This document shows positions 33,630-43,118 of a stretch of DNA of 64,000 bases, one piece after another; within the stretch, counting starts at the first letter, position 1; every line of letters begins with the position of its first letter. Both the position numbers and the translations under genes were made by a program. Under the pieces are notes generated by a model. It did no database searches and had not been told where the DNA came from. It worked only from the letters and a program-made list of their open reading frames with translations. Source of the stretch: Engraulis encrasicolus (lineage: Eukaryota; Chordata; Actinopteri; Clupeiformes; Engraulidae); assembly GCF_034702125.1 (NCBI RefSeq), contig NC_085866.1, positions 10,297,842 through 10,361,841 on the forward strand, read 5' to 3'.

Positions 33630-33738
33630 CTCCCCGCTTGGTATACAGTACTTGTATACCACTATTAACTCTTTCTTAAATGGCATTAGTAAATGGGTGT
33701 AATGTGCTCCTAAATTAGCTCTTGGCTTAGAGTCTTAA

Positions 33739-33850
33739 TTATGGCCTTACAAGCTTTGCTTGCCTGTCCTTTATCAAAACAATGTCACCTTCCTGAAGGC
33801 TGGGTTTCTCTGAGGTCCACCTCCCACACCGCCGAAGTGCGACCAGGCAC
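33739..33850 (-). pseudogene. BEL/Pao integrase C-terminal remnant
   Basis: In the frame that ends at 33739, the last residues read EKPSLQEGDIVLIKDRQAKL. This resembles the GDxVLIKD block near the end of BEL/Pao integrases. It lies in a different frame from the gag ORF. The call rests on this short motif and its position next to the 3' LTR. Confidence 0.55.
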
Positions 33851-36800
33851 CCCGCGGAGCAGCAACAGGAGCCGGCCGGTGACAGTGCGGCGCAGGAGCT
33901 GGAGGACGAGCCGGCCGATGACACCACAGCGCAGGAGCAGGAGCTGGCTGGTGACCCCGTGGAGCTGGAGGGAGACACCACGGCGCAGGAGCAGGAGCTA
34001 GCTGGTGACTCCCTGGAGCTGGAGCAGGCTGGAGACACCAGGGCGCAGGAGCAGAGGATGGCTGGTGACCCCGTGGAGCTGGAGCAGCCTGGAGACACCT
34101 TGCCGCAGGAGCAGGAGCTGGCTGATGACCCCGTGGAGCTGGAGCAGGCTGGAGACACCAGGGCGCAGGAGCAGAGGATGGCTGGTGACTCCCTGGAGCT
34201 GGAGCAGGCTGGAGACACCATGGCGCAGGAACAGGAGCTGGCTGGTGACCCCGTGGAGCTGGAGCAGGCTGGAGACACCATGGCGCAGGAACAGGAGCTG
34301 GCTGATGACCCCGTGGAGCTGGAGCAGGCTGGAGACACCAGGGCGCAGGGGCAGAGGATGGCTGGTGACTCCGTGGAGCTGGAGCAGGCTGGAGACACAG
34401 TGGCGCAGGAGCAGAAGATGGCTGGTAACCCCGTTGAGCTGGAGCAGGCTGGAGGTATCTTGCCACAGGAACAGGAGCTGGCTGATGACCCCGTGGAGCT
34501 GGAGCAGGCTGGAGACACCAGGGCGCAGGAGCAGAGGATGGCTGGTGACCCCGTGGAGCTGGAGCAGGCTGGAAACACCATGGCGCAGGAACAGGAGCTG
34601 GCTGGTGACCCCGTGGAGCTGGAGCAGGCTGGAGACACCATGGCGCAGGAACAGGAGCTGGCTGATGACCCCGTGGAGCTGGAGCTGGCTGATGACCTCG
34701 TGGAGCTGGAGCAGGCTGGAGACACCAGGGCGCAGGGGCAGAGGATGGCTGGTGACTCCGTGGAGCTGGAGCAGGCTGGAGACACAGTGGCGCAGGAGCA
34801 GAAGATGGCTGGTAACCCCGTGGAGCTGGAGCAGGCTGGAGACACCAGGGCGCAGGAGCAGAGGATGGCTGGTGACCCCGTGGAGCTGGAACAGGCTGGA
34901 GGTATCTTGCCACAGGAACAGGAGCTGGCTGATGACCCCGTGGAGCTGGAGCAGGCTGGAGACACCAGGGCGCAGGAGCAGAGGATGGCTGGTGACCCCG
35001 TGGAGCTGGAGCAGGCTGGAGACACCAGGGCGCAGGAACAGGAGCTGGCTGATGACCTCGTGGAGCTGGAGCAGGCTGGGGATTGCTTGGAGCAGGGGCA
35101 GGAGCTGTCTGCGTGTTGCTGGAACTAGAGCTGCTCCTCCCAGACGACGTGCTACAGCGCTTGTGTGCCTTCACCCTGCCGTGGATGATGTCAGTGCATG
35201 GCTTCAGGAAGGAAGGGTGTGCATTATGAAGGACATGGGTCTTGTAAGCATTGACTTCCTCAGTCTTATGAGCGCCACCCAGACACAACTCCCCTACTAT
35301 GACCCAGCCAAGATCAAGGCGCTGAGCATAAGGCAAGTTGTGTGGCCCATTACACAGCTCGCGTACCTTGTGCACGCTCAAGATATCTCGACCTAGTAGC
35401 AGAAGAATGGGTGCCGTGTTGTCAAGTGGAGGGATCTTGTCAGCCACTGGTCTGAGGTGAGGGAAGTATTGGGCGCACTCAGGTGTGGGGATCTCTGACC
35501 GGTCGCCAGGTAGGTATTCACACTCCAGCAACGTGGGTAATGTGACTTTGGTCTTCCCATCGAGAGATTCCATGATGATGTTAGTCGCTTTCCGTCCAGC
35601 AGTCTCCACTCTGCCCGAGCATGTTTTTAGCGTGTAAGGGGATGCCTTGCTGTTAATGCCCAACAGACTGAAGAACTCTGATTTCACTAAGGATCGATTG
35701 CTTTGGTCATCGAGTACAGCGTATACTTTGTGAGAAATGCTTGGATTATCAGCCTGTGAAACTTTGACCAGACAGATCTTGGAACAGGATCTAGGCTGGG
35801 GCGCGTCGCCACATATCTCAGTGCATTTGGAACTGACAACAGGGGGTGCTGTAACTCCACTCTCCCCGCTTTGCTCCCCACCATGCTCCCCACTCTGGTC
35901 ATTCCCTGGTGAGTGTTCAGCCTGTCCATAAGGTGACCACGGCGCTGGACCAGGATGCATAGCTGAGATGTGCATGTCGCTGTCACACTCTGTGCATTGC
36001 AGTGTGGTTTTGCAGTCTTTGGCAATATGCTTAGTGCTTGCACAACATCTGAAGCAGATTGAGTTCTCCTTTAGGTAGGCTTTTCTCTCATCCAGGTGCT
36101 TTAGTCGGAAGCCACGGCATTTTGTTAGCGGGTGCGGTTTGTGATGTATAGGGCATTCTTTGTCTGGTTCTGCCTTCAAAGACATGCCGTCCTGAGACGC
36201 CCCACCTGCGGCTGCGACGTCAGTCTTCTTCACTATTACTGCAGGTTTGTGGATGTGCTTTTGGTCTCTCTCACCTTTGGGTTGACTGGAGGTAGAGGAA
36301 AGGCTGAACGCGAAACTGGGATCATTGCGAGTCTTGGCCTGGGAACATACAAATTCAACAAAGTAGCTGAATGGCGGGAAAGGCACGTGATATTGCTCCT
36401 TGTATCTGGATCCCTGTGTCATCCATCGTTCTCGTAGTGAGAAGGGAAGCTTTTCAACGATAGGATTCACCCCTCTAGCTGTATCGAGATACATGAGTCC
36501 AGGTAGGAACCCCTCTGCCTTTGCACCTTGTAGCTCTTTCAACAAGTCGCCTAACTCTCTCAGCTTGTGTGTGTCGTTGTTGGAGATAACAGGAAAGGCA
36601 TCCAGTCTTTTCATTAAGGCGTCTTCAATCACCTCTGGGCTTCCATAAATTTCCTCCAAACGCTCCCATACCATCCACACACCACGCCTGGGATTATTTA
36701 CATGCACCGCCCTAATCCTCATGGCCTGAGCTGACGACTGGGGCCCCAACCATTTGATCAGTAGGTTGAGCTCTTCCTGCTCAGATAGGTTTAGCTCCTT

Positions 36801-37679
36801 TGTCGCAGCAATGAAAGAGGCCTTCCATGCCCAGTAATTCTCTGGGCTGTCGTCAAAGGCAAGGAGCCCTGAGCTCACCATCTCTCTTCTCATGAGATAC
36901 TGGGCTAAGACATGGGTTTGTGGGTTTTGAGGTGAGCATTTGTTACCCTGGTTGGGATGTAAGGCTGGGGGGTTAGGTTCTGTGTCTTTCCTTTTAATGT
37001 CTGGAGGAACAGGTGAATTTTCCTGCTTTGGAATAAATGTCTTTGGAGCAGAATGAGCAGCATGGCGAACAGTAGTTGTGCCTCTGAGTTCATTTTCCTT
37101 TACGAAAGATTCGTATAGTGAATCTTGGTCTTTGTGGCTGGGGGGTCGAAAGGTCACTGGTGCATGCTGAGCAATTAAGTGCTGTTGGCTAGGGGCTGAT
37201 GGCGATCGTGGTGGATGGGCATCGAATGGCTGAGTTTCGACATAGTCTTCTGTGCGTGTCATTGGATCATAAAGAGCTAGATCCTGTAACTCAACAAGAT
37301 CGTTGCTTTGTCTTTGTTCGAGCTCTGCTGCTGCTTCTTCATAGACAGCTGCCTCTGTTGATGCTGCAGCTGCTTCTTTCTCTTGCTCTAACACATGAAG
37401 ACGTGCATCGATTTCAGCCCTTTCTCTCATCATCGCTGCCTCCTTTTCAGCCCTTTCTCTTATCATTGCTGCCTCCTTCTCTGCAAATGATACCTTAGTT
37501 TTTGCTGCTTCAGCCTTAGCCCTGGCTCTTGTTGCAGCGATGCTGGATGATGTCCTGGTTGATGATCTGGAGGATTTGTGTGAAGTTGAACCCGAGGCAT
37601 GAGATCTTGTCTCCAACTGAGACTGACGTTCCTCTTGACCCAGTTGGCTCATCTTGTATGCTTCTGCTGTGCTGTTCAC
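33774..37679 (-). CDS. BEL/Pao gag-protease ORF extended by a proline-rich repeat tail
   Basis: The frame is 1301 codons. Residues 1-130 are charged and probably coiled coil (AAMIRERAEKEAAMMRERAE). About 270-460 form the Pao-type gag core (YWAWKASFIAATKELNLSEQ, then RLEEIYGSPEVI). A CPIHHKPHPLTKC segment and a zinc knuckle (CFRCCASTKHIAKDC, CX2CX5HX4C) lie near 515-560. A protease-like block (VLDDQSNRSL, then ILLLGRDIL) lies at 650-770. From about 850 to the end it is a 20-residue repeat (QPAPAPRGHQPAPVPAPWCL type) encoded by the minisatellite. The host frame for pol has been replaced. The start at 37679 follows the 5' LTR by about 45 bp. Gag assembles particles. The tail is novel sequence and its role is unknown. 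Confidence 0.8.
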   Translation of the reverse strand: MNSTAEAYKMSQLGQEERQSQLETRSHASGSTSHKSSRSSTRTSSSIAATRARAKAEAAKTKVSFAEKEAAMIRERAEKEAAMMRERAEIDARLHVLEQEKEAAAASTEAAVYEEAAAELEQRQSNDLVELQDLALYDPMTRTEDYVETQPFDAHPPRSPSAPSQQHLIAQHAPVTFRPPSHKDQDSLYESFVKENELRGTTTVRHAAHSAPKTFIPKQENSPVPPDIKRKDTEPNPPALHPNQGNKCSPQNPQTHVLAQYLMRREMVSSGLLAFDDSPENYWAWKASFIAATKELNLSEQEELNLLIKWLGPQSSAQAMRIRAVHVNNPRRGVWMVWERLEEIYGSPEVIEDALMKRLDAFPVISNNDTHKLRELGDLLKELQGAKAEGFLPGLMYLDTARGVNPIVEKLPFSLRERWMTQGSRYKEQYHVPFPPFSYFVEFVCSQAKTRNDPSFAFSLSSTSSQPKGERDQKHIHKPAVIVKKTDVAAAGGASQDGMSLKAEPDKECPIHHKPHPLTKCRGFRLKHLDERKAYLKENSICFRCCASTKHIAKDCKTTLQCTECDSDMHISAMHPGPAPWSPYGQAEHSPGNDQSGEHGGEQSGESGVTAPPVVSSKCTEICGDAPQPRSCSKICLVKVSQADNPSISHKVYAVLDDQSNRSLVKSEFFSLLGINSKASPYTLKTCSGRVETAGRKATNIIMESLDGKTKVTLPTLLECEYLPGDRSEIPTPECAQYFPHLRPVADKIPPLDNTAPILLLLGRDILSVHKVRELCNGPHNLPYAQRLDLGWVIVGELCLGGAHKTEEVNAYKTHVLHNAHPSFLKPCTDIIHGRVKAHKRCSTSSGRSSSSSSNTQTAPAPAPSNPQPAPAPRGHQPAPVPAPWCLQPAPAPRGHQPSSAPAPWCLQPAPAPRGHQPAPVPVARYLQPVPAPRGHQPSSAPAPWCLQPAPAPRGYQPSSAPAPLCLQPAPAPRSHQPSSAPAPWCLQPAPAPRGHQPAPAPRGHQPAPVPAPWCLQPAPAPRGHQPAPVPAPWCFQPAPAPRGHQPSSAPAPWCLQPAPAPRGHQPAPVPVARYLQPAPAQRGYQPSSAPAPLCLQPAPAPRSHQPSSAPAPWCLQPAPAPRGHQPAPVPAPWCLQPAPAPRGHQPAPVPAPWCLQPAPAPGSHQPSSAPAPWCLQPAPAPRGHQPAPAPAARCLQAAPAPRGHQPSSAPAPWCLQPAPAPGSHQLAPAPAPWCLPPAPRGHQPAPAPALWCHRPARPPAPAPHCHRPAPVAAPRGAWSHFGGVGGGPQRNPAFRKVTLF
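33885..35110. repeat. 60-bp minisatellite, about 20 units, inside the BEL/Pao element
   Basis: The unit is like GAGCTGGAGCAGGCTGGAGA followed by CACCAGGGCGCAGGAGCAGA and GGATGGCTGGTGACCCCGTG. Register is exact for 12 units from 33961, then shifts after a short extra piece at about 34681. A six-unit block (34141-34500) recurs with changes at 34501-34930, a higher-order repeat. Because 60 is a multiple of three and stops are absent, frames of 389 and 463 codons are open on the plus strand, and 428 plus the gag frame on the minus strand. Confidence 0.95.
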
Positions 37680-37722
37680 TGTTGTTCAACTGCTTATCCT
37701 TTTAGGGTGGTTATCATTTTAC

Positions 37723-38519
37723 TATTCTGTCCCGGCAATACTGGAGTATTCTTGACAGATAGCGAACAAAGAATTAAGACTCGAAGCGTGTTTCCAGTTT
37801 GTGAAGTTTAGTGAAGTCTTGCTGAATCTTAACAATTTTGTAAAACTGAAACAGAATCAAACATATAGGGTACATTTAGGAAATGAATGAATACAATCCA
37901 CAGGATAAAATCTGTTTTCCTTTTACAGGTACTAAGGTAAGTATTTTCTTTATAGGTCAGGTCAGGAAAGTAGGCACTGATTGTCACAGGCTATGATAAA
38001 GATAGGGAAGCCCAAGTTAAATCAGCTAATCAGGCGAACTTTAACATTCTATTCAAGAAGACTAAAACACAGATAATTTAACAGGTAAGTATGTAAAATT
38101 ATAGTAGGAATGTTTACATGTGAAATACAATGTATAAAATACGGCAAACAAGGCTTAACAAAGGTTAAGAGGCTGGACAATTTAGCTAAGCACCATAGCT
38201 AATGATCGGCGATTAGCACAATTCACACCTTTTAAATGGCGATCTCAGTAGAAACGAAATGTGGCATTTTTACCATTACTTTCAATGTTACAATAACATT
38301 TAAAACGTATTGCCAAGGTTTCTAGAAGAAACTTACTGATAGTTCCAGTCTTTGGATTGAAACAGTTGAATCAAGCGAGGTAAGCATTTGCACAGCAACA
38401 GGAAGGTTGGACAGGAAGTACGGTTTGTAAACAATAGGAAATAAGAAATGCTGGATGCAGTACCTAACATTAACACAAGGGGGAACCTTAACCCACCCAA
38501 TAACTGACAGGTCAGCACA
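37723..38519 (-). repeat. BEL/Pao 5' LTR
   Basis: A 797-bp repeat, partner of 32833-33629. In minus orientation it ends GGGACAGAATA and is followed by GTAAAATGATAACC, the place of a primer-binding site, though I could not assign a tRNA. Confidence 0.95.
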
Positions 38520-38524
38520 GGCCC

Positions 38525-38750
38525 CATCGATGACCAGCGGTTGAATGTTAGCCTTTGTCCTCCTGTAGTCCACTATCAACTCCTTTGTTTTTGTGATGTT
38601 TAGGAACAGGTTGTTCTCCTTGCACCAGACCGATAGACGCTGCACCTCTTCCCGGTATGCAGTTTCATCTCCCTTGGAGATGAGACCTACGATGGTGGTG
38701 TCATCAGCAAACTTGATGATACTATTGCTGGAGTGAGAGGGGGTGCAGTT
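38525..38750 (-). pseudogene. LINE reverse transcriptase fragment (segment 1)
   Basis: The minus strand encodes IIKFADDTTIVGLISKGDET, with the RT motif C Asp pair, then EEVQRLSVWCKENNLFLNIT and KTKELIVDYRRTK. The next residues (VIDGACVERVSD in the uninterrupted protein order) lie across the BEL/Pao insertion at 32800. The 5' part of the LINE is missing, consistent with usual 5' truncation. L2/CR1-like, family not certain. Confidence 0.85.
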
Positions 38751-39392
38751 GTAGGGGTGAGTTGAAAATCTAAGGAGTAGAAATAAAAGGATTCATCAGG
38801 ACATTAGGCCTTAACCTCTTCAGTATTATGAACCCAAACACTGTCAAGTATTGCTAGACATCAGGGCTGATTGACACCAGAAATACGGTGTTGTATGCAT
38901 GGGGATAGTCACTACGTACTGTGCTTGCTGACTTCATTTCAGTCCCAATTTTACTTTAATGTTCATTCCATGCAGGTTATAAAATGTGCATTTCCACAAT
39001 CCCGTATACTGTACAAGAAAGTTGAATATCTGCACTACTCCAGTCCAGCAAGTGACATTTACCTGTCATTTTACGGTATGTCACAGAAGTGAGCACACCC
39101 CTCACATTTCTGCAGATTTGTAAGTGTATCTTTTCCTGGGACAACATTTTTTTTAATCACTTTGACAGTAGCCAGCATACAACTTATATAGCAACTTCAA
39201 TTTATTGTTCATTCAAAATAATTTTTCCAAAGGAGTTGGGGTTGTACTGTATATCCAGCCGCTAACTTGCTTCTTGGATGTGCACGTCACTCTACAAGAA
39301 ATGTGCATGATCTCTGAATAAATAATGAATACATTCATGTGAACTACTGGAATAGAAACCAATGAAATTTGAGTTTGAAAACCCTGCTGTAC

Positions 39393-39577
39393 CTGGAAAC
39401 TCCTCTCTTTCTCGCCGTCTCTTCCTACGAAGGAACATCACCAGTATCACCACCGCCAGCAACACCGCCATCATCACTCCTACTATGATGGCCACAGTGT
39501 AGTCCTGCTTGGTGCCACATTGGGCATCTGAGGACAATGTTGCCTCTTGAATAACCTCCTTACCCAACGCCTCACAC
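39393..39577 (-). CDS. Unit 1 exon 5: CRD end, stalk, transmembrane
   Basis: The exon is 185 nt with acceptor CTGAACAG and donor GTACAG, phase 2 to 1. It encodes CEALGKEVIQEATLSSDAQC, then a hydrophobic helix (VAIIVGVMMAVLLAVVILVM) and a strong basic stop-transfer (RRKRRRERE). The protein is identical to unit 2 exon 5. Confidence 0.9.
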
Positions 39578-40101
39578 CTGTTCAGGTTCAAAGATTAACA
39601 ATCATCCCAATGCACTTTTTACACCCGCATAACACCCATTCCTAATGCTGTAAACCTGTTGAGGTTGATAGACTGTGTCAGAGTCACTCACTTCTGTACA
39701 CCACATTTCTATGTAAAAATGTAAAATGTTATTCATGTACTCCATTTATGTGGTCCTGTTGGCCCCAAATGGGGTGGGGGCGGTTCTTAGATTCCTAATG
39801 CCTCTTTTCCACTGACTGTTTTCTGGTAGGACTACAGCTCGACACAGCGCAACTCGGCCACCACTTTTTGCTTTACGATTGAGCTGTGTCGCGCCTCTAT
39901 TCGAAAAGCAAAAAGTGGTGTCCAAGTCACGCTTTGTGGCCAAGTCGCGCCTCTGTCTGGCTTTGCAAGCACTGTTCAAAGAGAAAGTAGGCCTACGTAT
40001 ATTATCAACGATGGGACTTTACGGTGGACTTAAGTATATGGTGTTGTTAGCATGTTAAGAGAGAATGAAGAATAAGGAAGGTTAAGTCACAGCTTGCTCA
40101 C

Positions 40102-40189
40102 TTTGTGTGTGGTCTGCAGGACGTGAAAGTTCCGTCTGAGTATGTGTTGTTACCACAGTCACCACACACACTATCGGAGGATGAAGTAC
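40102..40189 (-). CDS. Unit 1 exon 4: CRD3
   Basis: The exon is 88 nt, phase 1 to 2, acceptor GTGCAG, donor GTGAGC. It encodes GTSSSDSVCGDCGNNTYSDG followed by TFTSCRPHTK, a canonical TNFR CRD block with one N-glycosylation site (NNT). It is identical to unit 2 exon 4. Confidence 0.9.
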
Positions 40190-40212
40190 CTGCACATTGG
40201 ACAGACATTGGA

Positions 40213-40428
40213 CTGTTGTTGAAGAGTGTTTGGAGGTAGGGTGCGCACATCCACAGGTAGTTGTCCAGGTGCCAGACAAAAAGTAGTAGGTAGTGTGATG
40301 AAGCGGTCTGCACACTGTGTATTAACTCCAAAAATACTTTATTTCATTTAACGATTTTAAATGAAATAAAGTATTTTTGGAGTTAATACACAGTGTGCAG
40401 ACCGCTTCATCACACTGTTGTTGAAGAG
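40213..40428 (-). mobile_element. Short Penelope-type insertion with inverted head and 14-bp duplication
   Basis: The target repeat CTGTTGTTGAAGAG is at 40213-40226 and 40415-40428, and occurs once in unit 2 (43031-43044, empty site). The insert (40227-40414) read on the minus strand resembles the tail of the long Penelope element: AAATAAAGTA, CAGTGTGCAGACCGCTTCAT, CACCTGGACAA and GATGTGCGC in the same order. About 120 bp of it (40294-40414) forms an almost perfect palindrome. It probably represents a second Penelope lineage. Confidence 0.7.
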
Positions 40429-40487
40429 GATATACAAAAACAAATGGTATGTGAATGTTTCTTTTGGGGGGCAAAGATCATACTGAC

Positions 40488-40643
40488 CCTTTTCTTTGAT
40501 GTATTGTCCCGGAGAGCATTTTGTGTGTTCCACAGCTCCTTGGCAGCCGTCTTTGATTGGGTCAGTGCAGTAGTGTCCTTCCAGGGGCTCACAGATTGAG
40601 TCTGAGAAAGGTTTGCACTCGCTCTTCAGGCTAAGACCAGCAC
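40488..40643 (-). CDS. Unit 1 exon 3: CRD2
   Basis: The exon is 156 nt, phase 1 to 1, acceptor GCCCAG, donor GTCAGT. It encodes AGLSLKSECKPFSDSICEPL, then EGHYCTDPIKDGCQGAVEHT and KCSPGQYIKEKG. The 3' two-thirds equal unit 2. The 5' third differs (SECKPFSDSI versus TECISTSDTL). Confidence 0.9.
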
Positions 40644-40763
40644 CTGGGCATAACAGACTCAGTTAACAGTAAGCTGTAGATGAAGGTCCAAGGGTCTGAT
40701 GTGTTTGTTCCAACATCCATGGCTGTTGTCATTGTTTTCCACATCAGTACATGAGTTATAAAT

Positions 40764-40767
<4 letters not shown>

Positions 40768-40817
<50 letters not shown>
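40768..40817 (+). repeat. (CA)n microsatellite
   Basis: A run of CA dinucleotides, about 48 bp, in unit 1 intron 2. Confidence 0.95.
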
Positions 40818-40819
<2 letters not shown>

Positions 40820-40841
40820 TATAAACATCACATGTCCTTAC

Positions 40842-40967
40842 TTGTATCACAAATTGTACAGTTTTTGCATGCCTCCAGTCCATTGTGATGATCCGTGTAA
40901 GTAGGGAAGCTGCATGGAGTACAAGTGGTGCTGGTGTACTCTGTACAGTGCCTGAACATGTGGAAAC
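40842..40967 (-). CDS. Unit 1 exon 2: CRD1/CRD2
   Basis: The exon is 126 nt, phase 1 to 1, acceptor CTTCAG, donor GTAAGG. It encodes FHMFRHCTEYTSTTCTPCSF followed by PTYTDHHNGLEACKNCTICD. The CTEYTSTTC signature is common to the cluster. Confidence 0.9.
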
Positions 40968-41144
40968 CTGAAGAGTACAATCAATTGGTTAATTAGGCCA
41001 GAGTTTGTGTAATTAGAACACTATGAGTAGAAAAACAAAATCTATCCATTCCAAGTAGATACTGTGCTACTGGCATTATAGGTTTACATATCAACTGTAG
41101 GCAACAGGAGGGTTGCACATGCAGCTTACATAGACGAGGCTTAC

Positions 41145-41286
41145 CAGGGTTGCACATTGGGCAGCATTTTCCATTCACTTGATACTCAGCAGCAGTACAG
41201 GAAACGGCAGCAACAATGCCTACAGGAGTGCACACTAGAACTAGCACGGCAATGGTAAAAAATACTGGTAGACGACCCCTCCACAT
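41145..41286 (-). CDS. Unit 1 exon 1: signal peptide and CRD1 start
   Basis: The ATG at 41286 begins MWRGRLPVFFTIAVLVLVCT, a signal peptide, followed by SCTAAEYQVNGKCCPMCNPG up to donor GTAAGC. The position of KCCPMC matches GECCPMC of gene A and EGCCPVC of unit 2. Confidence 0.9.
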
Positions 41287-41563
41287 TGGTTTCTCTTTGC
41301 GGCATAGTCACTCCAGTGTAGTTTGAAAATATCTAGGCTGGTGAAGAAAGGAAACCTGAGACATCCATGTTTCCACACAGGCAAGTGCACACAACAAAAC
41401 ATGGACCGGTAACAAGTTGTTTAAGTGTAAGGAAGACAGAAAGAAGTGTCACTCTCATAAGCCACGCCCCTTCATGGAACACTGACTCAACTAACCAATG
41501 ACCAGAGAGTTCACACATTCTCACAGAGCTCACAGCAGCCCCTCTGCAGTTTCCCCTCTGCTG

Positions 41564-41605
41564 TCATGCAGTGTTCACTTGGTCCATCTCGCTGTGTATA
41601 TACAC
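41564..41605 (-). CDS. Unit 2 candidate terminal exon
   Basis: The same acceptor context (GCTTCCAG) as 27503 and 29283 is followed by a variant with two extra bases, so the frame differs: the phase-0 reading stops after 13 codons. The phase-1 reading, which unit 2 exon 5 requires, stays open to about 41521 (VYTQRDGPSEH...). This is a marginal call. The sequence could also be 3' UTR. Confidence 0.3.
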   Translation of the reverse strand: MYIHSEMDQVNTA

Positions 41606-42256
41606 CTGGAAGCGATGCACAACAGAAAGAGATTAATCGTATTACTATCCACATTTTAGAAGCAAAGAATTGTTGTCTTGGTTTTATACTTACTGTAGGG
41701 GTGAGTTGAAAATCTAAGGAGTAGAAATAAAAGGATTCATCAGGACATTAGGCCTTAACCTCTTCAGTATTATGAACCCAAACACTGTCAAGTATTGCTA
41801 GACATCAGGGCTGATTGACACCAGAAATACGGTGTTGTATGCATGGGGATAGTCACTACGTACTGTGCTTGCTGACTTCATTTCAGTCCCAATTTTACTT
41901 TAATGTTCATTCCATGCAGGTTATAAAATGTGCATTTCCACAATCCCGTATACTGTACAAGAAAGTTGAATATCTGCACTACTCCAGTCCAGCAAGTGAC
42001 ATTTACCTGTCATTTTACGGTATGTCACAGAAGTGAGCACACCCCTCACATTTCTGCAACTTCAATTTATTGTTCATTCAAAATAATTTTTCCAAAGGAG
42101 TTGGGGTTGTACTGTATATCCAGCCGCTAACTTGCTTCTTGGATGTGCACGTCACACCACAGCCCTCTACTAGAAATGTGCATGATCTCTGAATAAATTA
42201 ATGTGAACTACTGCAATAGAAACCAATAAAGTTTGAGTTTGAAAACCCTGCTGTAC

Positions 42257-42441
42257 CTGGAAACTCCTCTCTTTCTCGCCGTCTCTTCCTACGAAGGAAC
42301 ATCACCAGTATCACCACCGCCAGCAACACCGCCATCATCACTCCTACTATGATGGCCACAGTGTAGTCCTGCTTGGTGCCACATTGGGCATCTGAGGACA
42401 ATGTTGCCTCTTGAATAACCTCCTTACCCAACGCCTCACAC
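42257..42441 (-). CDS. Unit 2 exon 5: CRD end, stalk, transmembrane
   Basis: The exon is 185 nt, identical in protein to unit 1 exon 5 (CEALGKEV..., hydrophobic helix, RRKRRRERE). Acceptor CTGAACAG, donor GTACAG, phase 2 to 1. Confidence 0.9.
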
Positions 42442-42919
42442 CTGTTCAGGTTCAAAGATTAACAATCATCCCAATGCACTTTTTACACCCGCATAACTGT
42501 CTCAGAGTCACTCACTTTTGTATACCGTATTTCTATGTGAAATTTAAAATGTTGTTAATGTAGCCTACTGCAGTTACTATGTGGTCCTGTTGGCCCCAAA
42601 TGGGGTGGGAGTGGTTTTTAGTTTCCTAATATCTCTTTTCCACTGCCTGTTTTCTGGTAGGCTTACAGATCGACACAGCGCAGCTAGGCCACCACTTTTT
42701 GCTTTACGATTGAGCTGCGTCGCGCCTATTCAAAAAGCAAAAAGTGGTGGACGAGTCACGCTCTGTGGCCAAGTCGCGCCTCTGTCTGGTTTTGCAAGCA
42801 CTGTTCAAAGAGAAAGTACGTATATCAACGATGGGACTTTACGGTGGACTTAAGTATATGGTGTTTAGTGTATCAGGAGAGAATGAAGAATAAGGAAGGT
42901 TAAGTCACAGCTTGCTCAC

Positions 42920-43007
42920 TTTGTGTGTGGTCTGCAGGACGTGAAAGTTCCGTCTGAGTATGTGTTGTTACCACAGTCACCACACACACTATCGGAGGAT
43001 GAAGTAC
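42920..43007 (-). CDS. Unit 2 exon 4: CRD3
   Basis: The exon is 88 nt, same boundaries and sequence as unit 1 exon 4 (SSDSVCGDCGNNTYSDG). Acceptor GTGCAG, donor GTGAGC. Confidence 0.9.
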
Positions 43008-43118
43008 CTGCACATTGGACAGACATTGGACTGTTGTTGAAGAGGATATACAAAAACAAATGGTATGTGAATGTTTCTTTTGGGGGGCAACAGTTTTACA
43101 AAAAAAGATCATACTGAC

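Larger units (their letters stand above)
32833..38519 (-). mobile_element. BEL/Pao LTR retrotransposon, internally deleted
   Basis: The element is 5.69 kb: 797-bp LTRs, internal 4.09 kb, 5-bp target duplication GGCCC. The minus strand encodes gag, a CCHC-like knuckle and a DUF1758-type protease. RT, RNase H and most of integrase are absent. Their place is taken by a 60-bp minisatellite (33885-35110). A short piece resembling the integrase C-terminus follows (33739-33840). It is inserted in the LINE ORF and, with one visible LTR difference, must be young or recently converted. It would need pol supplied by a complete relative. Confidence 0.9.
39393..41286 (-). other. Unit 1: TNF receptor superfamily gene (HVEM-like), exons 1-5
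   Basis: This encodes a type I receptor with signal peptide, three to four CRDs and a transmembrane helix. Exons are 41286-41145, 40967-40842, 40643-40488, 40189-40102 and 39577-39393, with phases 1, 1, 1, 2, 1. All junctions have GT/AG and the frame is open throughout. It is compact (1.9 kb) to exon 5, but its putative last exon lies 10 kb away at 29218-29283, beyond a nested transposon block. Whether the gene still makes a full transcript depends on splicing over 10 kb. Its exons 4-5 are almost identical to unit 2, while exons 1-2 are divergent. Intron 3 carries a small Penelope-type insertion (40227-40414) absent from unit 2. Confidence 0.85.

Noticed and set aside
33959..35396. Plus-strand open frames of 389 and 463 codons (ELEQAGDTRAQEQRMAGD and TPWSWSRLETPGRR repeats) as genes
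   Set aside because: They are alternative readings of the 60-bp minisatellite inside the minus-strand BEL/Pao element. They have no domain, signal or splice support.
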